Shown here: positions 1-5,508 of the stretch, piece by piece
Position numbering within the stretch: the first letter of the stretch is position 1
How the letters are laid out: each line of letters opens with the position of its first letter
Origin: RBG-16-57-9 sp964462185
GTDB taxonomy: Archaea; Thermoproteota; Bathyarchaeia; TCS64
NCBI GenBank assembly: GCA_964462185.1
Contig: CAYWWV010000059.1
Location: 1-6,083 of the forward strand
Reading direction: 5' to 3'
DNA: 6,083 nt
Position numbers and translations under genes: made by a program
The notes under the pieces: generated by a model
The model's database searches: none
What the model was told of the DNA's origin: nothing
The model's input: the letters and a program-made list of their open reading frames with translations, nothing else

Positions 1-8
1 TAAAATGG

Positions 9-84
9 AGCCCCGAGCGGGATTTGAACCCGCGGTCTCTTCCTTACCAAGGAAGCGCTTTAACCAGGCTAGAGCTATCGGGGC
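9..84 (-). tRNA. tRNA-Thr (anticodon GGU)
   Basis: Read on the minus strand this folds as a tRNA. A 7-bp acceptor stem pairs GCCCCGA with TCGGGGC, the anticodon stem CTTCC/GGAAG encloses the loop TTGGTAA, and the T arm is GCGGG-TTCAAAT-CCCGC with a 5-nt variable loop. The anticodon GGT reads ACC/ACU, so it is threonine. The discriminator base is U, as reported for tRNA-Thr in some archaea. CCA is encoded directly after it (positions 8-6). There is no intron. The D arm is slightly odd: GCTC is followed by an extra T before the AG of the loop, and the 3' side is AAGC rather than GAGC, so the fourth pair forms only if a C is bulged (T with A). The total is 76 nt without CCA. An AT box lies upstream at 113-120. 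Confidence 0.96.
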
Positions 85-340
85 AGTGTATCCTATTGGT
101 GAGAATCATCTTTTTTAATATTGTCCTTGTGGGTGGTTTTTGGGTTACAAAGGTGTTATACTGTGGAAAGGTTTTGTTTGTTTGGGTGCTCCTGTTAGGA
201 TGATGGGTTTACATGAAATCGGTTTTTGTGTTCCCATCCGAAATAAACCCGTTTTTCAAGGAATCCAAGAACCCGGACAGCATCCCAAAAAGAATCGCTC
301 AGACCATACGAGAAAGAAATTTCTGAAAAGAGCATGTATC
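85..340. other. AT-rich intergenic region without a convincing gene
   Basis: This stretch separates the minus-strand tRNA from the plus-strand small gene and is visibly richer in A and T than the surrounding genes. It holds the tRNA promoter near its left end, and the promoter of the next gene lies just past its right end. I see two weak, mutually exclusive inverted repeats: GGGTTTA at 205-211 with TAAACCC at 244-250, and GATGGG at 202-207 with CCCATC at 233-238. Neither is strong enough to call an RNA gene. An open frame running from a TTG at 140 to 385 has no recognisable protein and reads through the promoter at 341-348, so I do not treat it as coding. Confidence 0.6.
113..120 (-). promoter_or_regulatory. 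Probable archaeal TATA box for tRNA-Thr
   Basis: On the minus strand the stretch reads TATTAAAA within a longer AT run (111-122). Its centre lies about 32 bp before the first base of the tRNA. With the usual archaeal spacing of about 26 bp, transcription would start near 90, giving a leader of about 6 nt. This is assigned from composition and spacing only. Confidence 0.55.
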
Positions 341-348
341 TTTATATA
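341..348 (+). promoter_or_regulatory. TATA box of the 386-616 gene
   Basis: TTTATATA is a near-consensus archaeal TATA box. Its centre near 344 predicts a transcript start around 370-372, giving a leader of about 15 nt before the GTG at 386. That short leader contains GGTGG at 376-380, a partial match to the archaeal Shine-Dalgarno sequence GGAGGTGA, 5 nt before the start codon. The spacing of box, ribosome site and start codon supports this gene and this start. Confidence 0.72.
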
Positions 349-385
349 CCTCGAAAACAATTTGTTTCTTGGACTGGTGGCCTAA

Positions 386-616
386 GTGGTTGACGAGAAG
401 CGTGTTGACCGGCTCGTACAAAACAGTAAGAGGTACGCCGCCCTAAGGGGACAGGAGATCACCACGGTTGACCCCATACTAAGGGTCGCTAGAAGCCTAT
501 ACCCCTTTATGAGCACCAAGGAACTTCTAATCCTAAGCCAGTCGGCCCTCAGAGTCATATTGAGCCAGAGGGAAACCCCCTACTACCAGACCACCCTACT
601 CTCTGTCTCTGAGTAG
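386..616 (+). CDS. Small protein of unknown function (76 aa)
   Basis: I do not recognise the family. The predicted product is 76 residues, soluble, with no signal peptide or membrane segment. The first 30 residues are charged and rich in Lys, Arg and Asp. Residues 29-40 (DPILRVARSLYP) and 42-60 (around MSTKELLILSQSALRVIL) look like two amphipathic helices, and the tail is polar (residues 61-76). There are no cysteines or metal-binding motifs. The GTG start is favoured by a TATA box at 341-348 and a GGTGG ribosome site at 376-380 with a short leader. Its last 21 bp overlap the 3' end of nfo, which is read the other way. Codon choice, with many CTA leucines and some ATA, differs somewhat from the GC-ending codons of the other genes. 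The promoter and ribosome-site placement make it likely to be a real gene; function is open. Confidence 0.68.
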   Translation: MVDEKRVDRLVQNSKRYAALRGQEITTVDPILRVARSLYPFMSTKELLILSQSALRVILSQRETPYYQTTLLSVSE

Positions 617-1435
617 GCCCCTAACCACCTCCAGGTTCCAGCGGTCCCCTCTAACCTCGTCCACAGGGGTTTCTAGTATGAGAGGCTTCTCACCCAGGGG
701 ACTGAGTAGGAGGTTCTTGAAGCCTTCGAGCCCTATCCTGCCCAGGCCTATGTGGGTGTGTCTGTCCAGGCGGCTGCCCAGCTCCCCCAGGGAGTCGTTT
801 AGGTGCACCAGCTCCAGGTTTTCCCAGCCCAGGTGTGATTCCAGGGCTTCTAGGGTGTCTCTCAAGCCTTGGGGGGATGCGAGGTCGTAGCCCCTTGCGT
901 ATGCGTGGCAGGTGTCTAGGCAGAATCCTAGTTGTAGGGGTGTGGCGTCGGCTATTTGGGCTAGTTCTTGGAGGGTGGAGCCCACGTCGTTGGGCTTGCC
1001 TGAGGTGTTCTCGAGTAGGATCTTGGGGTGTTTTGGGACCGCCTCGGTGGCCTTCTCCAGGGCTTTGACCACCTGGGTGTGGCCCGTTTGGAGTCCTTTA
1101 CCCTTGTGGCTGCCCAGGTGGACCACCACGTAGGGGATGCCCAGGGACCTGGATCTGCGTAGTTCCTCGGTGAGGGCCTCCACCGACTTGGAGTAGATTG
1201 GCTCCTCCGTGGTTGCCAGGTTGGGGAGGTAGGGCATGTGGCTGAAGACGGGGGCCAGTTGGTGGCGCTTCACCCCGGCTTTGAAGGCCTCTACCTCGCT
1301 GGGCGGCAGGGGCCGTGCCTTCCACATTCTGGGGCTGCGGGTGAAGACCTGGAAGGTATCACAGCCCAGCTGGACCGCCCTCTCAACCGCCCGGTTTAGG
1401 CCGCCCTTGATTGAGACGTGGCAGCCCAGAGGCAA
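596..1435 (-). CDS. nfo: Endonuclease IV (AP endonuclease, Nfo)
   Basis: This is a complete apurinic/apyrimidinic endonuclease IV of 279 residues, the usual family length. It is a zinc-dependent TIM-barrel enzyme that cuts DNA 5' to abasic sites in base excision repair. The nine metal ligands known from the E. coli enzyme all have counterparts: His66 (SHMPYLPNLA), His106 (VVVHLGSH), Glu142 (LLENTSG), Asp174 and His177 (CLDTCHAYARGYD), His211 (LVHLNDS), Asp224 and His226 (DRHTHIGLGRIG) and Glu255 (ILETP). The N terminus LGCHVSIKGG matches the family start, so the TTG at 1435 is the likely start codon. A stop lies upstream in frame at 1462-1460, with no ATG or GTG between. No clear ribosome site is visible. 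The gene begins 14 bp after the aminotransferase stop and is probably co-transcribed with it. Its 3' end overlaps the convergent small gene by 21 bp. Confidence 0.95.
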   Translation of the reverse strand: MPLGCHVSIKGGLNRAVERAVQLGCDTFQVFTRSPRMWKARPLPPSEVEAFKAGVKRHQLAPVFSHMPYLPNLATTEEPIYSKSVEALTEELRRSRSLGIPYVVVHLGSHKGKGLQTGHTQVVKALEKATEAVPKHPKILLENTSGKPNDVGSTLQELAQIADATPLQLGFCLDTCHAYARGYDLASPQGLRDTLEALESHLGWENLELVHLNDSLGELGSRLDRHTHIGLGRIGLEGFKNLLLSPLGEKPLILETPVDEVRGDRWNLEVVRGLLRDRE

Positions 1436-1449
1436 GGCCGTCGCCAGCG

Positions 1450-2796
1450 TCAGCAGTGTTTAGCTATGGCGGCTTCCAGTATCTCCAAGCCCTTCTCCAG
1501 GATGTCGTCCTCGATGGTTAGAGGGGGGTGGAGCCGGATAGCGTTGTTGTATAGGCCCGCCTTAAGCGTCAGCAGCCCGTGGGTGAGTGCCTCCTTCATG
1601 ATGGCGCTGCTGGTCTCAGGGTCTGGTTCCTTGGTTTCAGGGTCTTTGACGAACTCCATGGCCAGCATGGGTCCCAGGCCCCTCACGTCTCCTATCTGGG
1701 GGTGGCTCTCCTGCCACTCCAGCAGCCTGGCCCTAAGCTTCTCACCCAGCCGGGCGGCCCGCTGGGGAATCTTCTCCCTCTCCATAATCTCTATGACCTT
1801 GAGGGCGGTGGCGCATGCGATGGGGTTCCCCCCGTAGGTGCCACCCAGGCTGCCCGGGTATATGTTGGCCGTGAGCTCCTCGCTGGCGACAACCGCGCTC
1901 AGAGGCAGCCCGCTGGCTATGGCCTTGGCCATGGTCATCACGTCGGGGACAACGCCGTAGTGCTCGATGGCGAACATCTTCCCAGTCCGGCCGAACCCTG
2001 TTTGGACCTCGTCTACTATCAGCTTGATCCCGTGGTCGTCGCAGAGCTCCCTCAGCATGGGGTAGAAGTTCTTGGGGGGGTCTATGAAGCCTCCCTCCCC
2101 CTGGATGGTCTCGGTGATGACGGCGCCAACGGTGCTGGGGTCCACCTGGGTCTTGAACACGTGTTTCTCGAGGTGGTGGATGGCGGCCTTCCCACACTCC
2201 TCCTTGTCCTTGGTCCCCCAGGGACACCTGTAGGCGTAGGGGAAGGGTGTGAAATACACGCCTGGCACGAAGGGGCCCAGCCCCACCTTGTAGGGGTCCC
2301 ACTTACCCGTCAGGGTCATAGCCATATAGGTGCGGCCGTGGAAGCTGTTCTCGAAGCTGATTATGTTGGGCCTCCCAGTGGACTGCCTCACGATCTTTAT
2401 GGCGTTCTCCACGGCCTCTGATCCGCTGTTGAGCATTAGGGCCCTCTTCTTATGGTTGCCCGGGGTTATCTCGCACAGCTTCTTGGCCAGGTCTATATAG
2501 GGCTTGTAGTTGGCTACGTGGATGCAGCTGTGGATGAGCTTTTTGGCTTGGCCTGATATGGTGGCCACGATCTCTTCCTGGCAGTGGCCCAGGCTGGTGA
2601 CGCCGATGCCCGAGGTGAAGTCGATGAGGGTGTTCCCGTCTATGTCCTCCACCAGGGCGCCCTTGGACTTGACGATGGTCACCGGCTGGACCAGGTAGAC
2701 GCCCGGGGGAACGTACTCGTTTCTCTGCTGTAATAGCTCCTTGCTCTTGGGCCCCGGCACAGGGGTCACGAGGTTGGGTGCTTTGACCATATTCAT
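1450..2796 (-). CDS. Class III PLP-dependent aminotransferase (GABA/ornithine type)
   Basis: This complete 448-residue enzyme belongs to the fold-type I, class III (omega) aminotransferases. Visible landmarks are the phosphate-binding NSGSEAVENA (123-132), FHGRT (152-156) that stacks on the cofactor, Glu229 and Glu234 in ETIQGEGG, Asp262 in IVDEVQTGFGRTG that contacts the pyridine nitrogen, the Schiff-base Lys291 in MAKAIASG, GGTYGGNP (318-325), and Arg421 in AIRLHPPL. The Glu234/Arg421 pair corresponds to the Glu/Arg pair of E. coli GABA aminotransferase, so the GABA group is the best fit. Archaeal relatives in this group include ornithine aminotransferases and broad amino acid racemases, so the substrate is not settled. 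Two ATGs (2796 and 2790) are possible starts. No ribosome site is seen, but an AT box centred 26 bp before the first ATG fits a leaderless message. The gene sits between an MFS transporter (31 bp upstream) and nfo (14 bp downstream). Confidence 0.92.
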   Translation of the reverse strand: MNMVKAPNLVTPVPGPKSKELLQQRNEYVPPGVYLVQPVTIVKSKGALVEDIDGNTLIDFTSGIGVTSLGHCQEEIVATISGQAKKLIHSCIHVANYKPYIDLAKKLCEITPGNHKKRALMLNSGSEAVENAIKIVRQSTGRPNIISFENSFHGRTYMAMTLTGKWDPYKVGLGPFVPGVYFTPFPYAYRCPWGTKDKEECGKAAIHHLEKHVFKTQVDPSTVGAVITETIQGEGGFIDPPKNFYPMLRELCDDHGIKLIVDEVQTGFGRTGKMFAIEHYGVVPDVMTMAKAIASGLPLSAVVASEELTANIYPGSLGGTYGGNPIACATALKVIEIMEREKIPQRAARLGEKLRARLLEWQESHPQIGDVRGLGPMLAMEFVKDPETKEPDPETSSAIMKEALTHGLLTLKAGLYNNAIRLHPPLTIEDDILEKGLEILEAAIAKHC

Positions 2797-2814
2797 CAGC
2801 TATTGGGGTGCCGC

Positions 2815-2829
2815 AGGGTTAATAACCCT
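2815..2829 (-). promoter_or_regulatory. Palindromic AT box before the aminotransferase
   Basis: The 15 bp form a perfect inverted repeat with 7-bp arms (AGGGTTA and TAACCCT) around one central base. The middle, TTATTAA on the minus strand, resembles an archaeal TATA box, and its centre at 2822 lies exactly 26 bp before the A of the ATG at 2796. That is the spacing of a leaderless archaeal promoter. A one-base centre cannot form an RNA hairpin, so a dimeric protein-binding site is more likely than a terminator. It overlaps the stop codon of the upstream transporter. Promoter and operator roles are inferred. Confidence 0.45.
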
Positions 2830-4180
2830 AACGGGGCTGGGGCTTCGCCCTCTTCCCCTGCTTGGGGTCTTTGAGGAAGAGGATGATTATGGGTATGCTC
2901 AAAGCCTCCAAGAGGCTCCCGGAGAGCAACAGCAGGTCTGGACTGCGATCGTATATCAACCCCCCAATTATGCTTCCGGGGAACGCCACCAGCCCCGAAA
3001 CAGTGCCCATGAGGCCCATCACCTTCCCCCTATCCTTGGCCGGCACCAAATCGGTCAACAGGCTATTCCAAGCGGGCCCCCCCATGAATCCCCCCGTCCT
3101 CAACCTGCCGCCCCCTATTCCCTGCGCCACCCCTATGACGCCGTAGGCCACCATCAGTTTGGGGTAGCTGTCGAAGAGTAGCAGGCTTAAACTGTCGAAG
3201 GGGCCTAACCCCCTTGCCAGGAGGATAAGGTTCTTCCTGCTCATCTTGTCAGAGATCAGCCCGCTCACCAGGTAGAGGGGTACGCTGATGAACATGGCTA
3301 TGCTCTGGAGGGCGCCGTACTGGGTGGTTGAGAGGCCCACAACGTTGGTGGCGTAGAGGCTGAGGAAGGCCCAGGTCATCCTCATGGCAAACCCGCTGAT
3401 GACCAGGATGGCCAGCATGGCCCACACCGTTGGAGGCTGCCTCTTGAAGGTGTCTATCATCCCCTCTCCCTCGCCCTCCCCAGGTTTTTCGTCTTGGGGG
3501 TTCTCCAGGGTCTCGGAGAGGAATATTTGGCGAACCGTGACGGCGATGGAGGCGGCTCCTATGAACATGAGGAGCCCCAGCTTCACCCCCCGCTCCAAGC
3601 CCATCACGTCGAGCCAGTAGCCGCTGACCACCGGCATGAATATGCTGGGGATACCTGTCATGAAGCGGTAGGCGCCAAACCCGGCCCCACGGCTGTCCTC
3701 GGGGAGGCTCTCAGCAATCAAGGCGTTGAAGGCGGGCATGTATATGCTGGCCACGGCGTTTATGATCATGCCGGGGGCCACCCAAACCCAGGAGTCGGCG
3801 AAGTAGAGGAAGATGGGGGCTATCACCCTGAGAGCAGTTCCATAGACGATGACCTTCTTTCTCCCAATGCGGTCGGCCAGCATCCCGCCGGGGAGCTGGA
3901 AGAGAATCCTACTGGTGTTCTGCACTGTGGCGAGCAGCCCAACGATGGTGGCTGAGACACCCAGCACCTCCACCAGGTAGAGGCTCCACCATAGCTCCCA
4001 GAAGCCGTTGAAGATGGTGTAGAGCATGTTGGTGGCGCTAATGGCCACTATGTTCCGGTTGGAGAAGACTGTTTTCAGGTTTTGGGTGATGTCTCTTAGT
4101 AGTTCCGACACTTGAGATATCCTGATAGCGGGTATCCCCGGAATCTTCTTCTGAGGTTTTAAAAAACTTTCCTCAGACAT
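2828..4180 (-). CDS. MFS transporter (second of a tandem pair)
   Basis: This is a 450-residue major facilitator superfamily membrane protein, probably with 12 membrane segments and both ends in the cytoplasm. The N-terminal half carries motif A between segments 2 and 3 as GGMLADRIGRKK (98-109). The second half has a degenerate copy, SGLISDKMSRKN (306-317). A hydrophilic central loop (about 222-248) contains GEGEGEG. The N terminus has about 40 charged and polar residues before the first membrane segment. I chose the ATG at 4180 because GAGG lies 6 nt upstream. A GTG at 4198 would add six residues. The ATG start overlaps the stop of the upstream MFS gene by 8 bp, suggesting translational coupling. 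Shared patterns such as ESLPEDSRG versus DSLSPENRG and LERG versus DERG show the two are paralogues. An insertion of about 8-9 residues with two arginines (around 359-366) is unusual. The substrate cannot be inferred; efflux and uptake are both possible. Confidence 0.88.
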   Translation of the reverse strand: MSEESFLKPQKKIPGIPAIRISQVSELLRDITQNLKTVFSNRNIVAISATNMLYTIFNGFWELWWSLYLVEVLGVSATIVGLLATVQNTSRILFQLPGGMLADRIGRKKVIVYGTALRVIAPIFLYFADSWVWVAPGMIINAVASIYMPAFNALIAESLPEDSRGAGFGAYRFMTGIPSIFMPVVSGYWLDVMGLERGVKLGLLMFIGAASIAVTVRQIFLSETLENPQDEKPGEGEGEGMIDTFKRQPPTVWAMLAILVISGFAMRMTWAFLSLYATNVVGLSTTQYGALQSIAMFISVPLYLVSGLISDKMSRKNLILLARGLGPFDSLSLLLFDSYPKLMVAYGVIGVAQGIGGGRLRTGGFMGGPAWNSLLTDLVPAKDRGKVMGLMGTVSGLVAFPGSIIGGLIYDRSPDLLLLSGSLLEALSIPIIILFLKDPKQGKRAKPQPR

Positions 4181-5429
4181 TGGCTTCCTCGGGGTCACGT
4201 ATCCAGAGCCCCGTCACCGCCACCTGGACCAGGGATGCCGCCGCCACGGCCACCCAGGGCGCCCGAGGGTCCAAGCGGTACAGGTTGCCCCCCAGAACCG
4301 AGGCCAACACCACGGGGAGGATGAAGAGGTAGCCCATCGCCGGCCCCCCTGTTCCGCCGCCGGCGGCTCCCACCAGGAGGCTGCCCCTCCCCAGTGCGGC
4401 CATCACCCTCCCCCTCATCTCGCGGGGGATGTAGTCTGCCATGAGGGCGGCGCTGCTGGTGACGAAGAGGGCTCCCGAGAGGGCGGCGCCGAGTCTTACG
4501 AGGAGGACGTGGTATAGGTTTTTGGAGAATATGAGGGAGGGGAGGGAGACCAGTCCGATGGTTGTGGCTGCTAGCAGCACCTTCCATCGGCCCACCCTGT
4601 CGGTGAGGATGCCGGCGGGGATGGTTAGCACCACCTTGGCTACAGACTCCAGTAGGAGCACTAACCCCCATTCCAGCTTGGATAGCCCCACCTCCTCTGT
4701 CACGTATACCACCCAGAAGGGGCTGCTCACCGCGTTGGAGATGAAGCCCATTAGAACCACCAGCCCCAGGGCCAGGACGGTGGGGGATAAATCCATCAAC
4801 AGCCTGGGGGCTCCAAGGTATGCCTCTTTGAGGACCTTTATGGGGTTGAGGCCCTGGGTTTGGGTTTGGGGGGTGCTGGTCTCCTCCATTTTGGCGTAGA
4901 CCAGGGCTGCGGTGAAGAGGTATTGGAGGCCCATGAGGGCGTAGAGGAGCCGCATACCCCGCTCATCGCCCAGCCAAACCAGGAGGGCCCCCGCCACATA
5001 GGGGCTGAACATGGCCACGGCGTTGGACACCGTGTTCATTGCAGCTATTCCTAGGCCCCGGTTCTCCGGGCTCAGGCTGTCTGCCAGGATGGCCGAGGTG
5101 GGGGGGAAGCTGAAGACCATGAGGCCTTGGAGGAGGGCGCAGGCGGCGAGCCACCTCCAGTCCTGGGCCAAGGCGTAGAAGAACATGGTGAGGGCGTTCA
5201 ACACGTCCGCCAGCACGATGATCCTCACCCTCCCGCTTCGATCGGTCAGGTGGCCCGAAATGGGGAAGATGATTAAGCCTGCCAGAGGGCGCAGGCTGTT
5301 GATGAGGCCGATCTCGCGGCTGGAGCCCCCCAGGGCCAGGATGTATAGGCTGGCGTAGCTGAGGACCATGCGCCGGAAGAACATCCCCACCACCTGGCGG
5401 ATGGTGAGGACGGCCACATTTCCTCGCAT
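4173..5429 (-). CDS. MFS transporter (first of a tandem pair)
   Basis: This 418-residue major facilitator superfamily protein probably has 12 membrane segments. Motif A appears in both halves, as SGHLTDRSGR (58-67) and AGILTDRVGR (272-281), each in the loop after the second segment of its half. The central cytoplasmic loop spans about 180-205. The product is shorter than its downstream partner and lacks the long hydrophilic N terminus. The ATG at 5429 is taken as the start. The frame stays open further upstream, but I see no ATG, GTG or TTG between there and the end of the carbamoyltransferase gene. A GTG at 5417, with GAGG just before it, is an alternative that would remove four residues. 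The stop lies inside the start of the next MFS gene. Substrate and transport direction are unknown; proximity to a carbamoyltransferase and an omega aminotransferase hints at amino acids or amines, but this is weak. Confidence 0.88.
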   Translation of the reverse strand: MRGNVAVLTIRQVVGMFFRRMVLSYASLYILALGGSSREIGLINSLRPLAGLIIFPISGHLTDRSGRVRIIVLADVLNALTMFFYALAQDWRWLAACALLQGLMVFSFPPTSAILADSLSPENRGLGIAAMNTVSNAVAMFSPYVAGALLVWLGDERGMRLLYALMGLQYLFTAALVYAKMEETSTPQTQTQGLNPIKVLKEAYLGAPRLLMDLSPTVLALGLVVLMGFISNAVSSPFWVVYVTEEVGLSKLEWGLVLLLESVAKVVLTIPAGILTDRVGRWKVLLAATTIGLVSLPSLIFSKNLYHVLLVRLGAALSGALFVTSSAALMADYIPREMRGRVMAALGRGSLLVGAAGGGTGGPAMGYLFILPVVLASVLGGNLYRLDPRAPWVAVAAASLVQVAVTGLWIRDPEEANV

Positions 5430-5443
5430 GAAGCCGAGTCTGG

Positions 5444-5449
5444 TTTTAA
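5444..5449 (-). promoter_or_regulatory. Possible AT box before the MFS pair
   Basis: On the minus strand TTAAAA follows a purine-rich GGAAAGAG, resembling a BRE plus TATA arrangement. Its centre is only about 17 bp before the ATG at 5429 but about 29 bp before the alternative GTG at 5417, so it would fit best with that later start. TTTTTATC around 5498-5505 is a second candidate and would give a leader of about 47 nt to the ATG. I cannot choose between them. Confidence 0.3.
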
Positions 5450-5498
5450 CTCTTTCCAGCGGATAGCCCTCCGGCCCAACCAGGTGGAGGACTAGGAG

Positions 5499-5505
5499 AT
5501 AAAAA
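5499..5505 (-). terminator. Oligo-T stretch after the carbamoyltransferase
   Basis: Immediately after the TAA stop of the carbamoyltransferase the minus strand reads ATCTTTTTATCTC. Archaeal transcription often ends at short T runs without a hairpin, so the five-T run at 5505-5501 could end that transcript. The same bases could instead act as an AT box for the MFS pair. No stem-loop is present. Confidence 0.35.
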
Positions 5506-5508
5506 GAT

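Noticed and set aside
1..84. tRNA gene as an integration (attachment) site
   Set aside because: The tRNA 3' end faces the left window edge, so the place where an element would insert is not visible, and I found no repeat of the tRNA end or integrase gene inside the window.
202..250. Weak inverted repeats (GGGTTTA/TAACCC-type and GATGGG/CCCATC)
   Set aside because: The arms are 6-7 bp with long spacers and exclude each other; this level is expected by chance in such a stretch.
197..326. Possible C/D box small RNA (ATGATGG near 200, CTGA at 323-326)
   Set aside because: The C box is imperfect and the boxes lie over 120 nt apart, far longer than typical archaeal C/D RNAs; no D'/C' pair is in place.
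140..385. An 81-residue plus-strand open frame starting at TTG
   Set aside because: It has no recognisable protein features, lies in the AT-rich intergenic region, and reads through the TATA box and leader of the next gene.
1579..2421. A 280-residue plus-strand open frame opposite the aminotransferase
   Set aside because: It is the antisense shadow of a clearly conserved enzyme; its composition is rich in Gly, His and Leu with no family match, as expected for the complement of GC-rich coding DNA.
3494..3955. A 153-residue plus-strand open frame opposite the second MFS gene
   Set aside because: It is rich in Gly, His, Glu and Val with no motif or promoter, and lies entirely within a well-supported transporter on the other strand.
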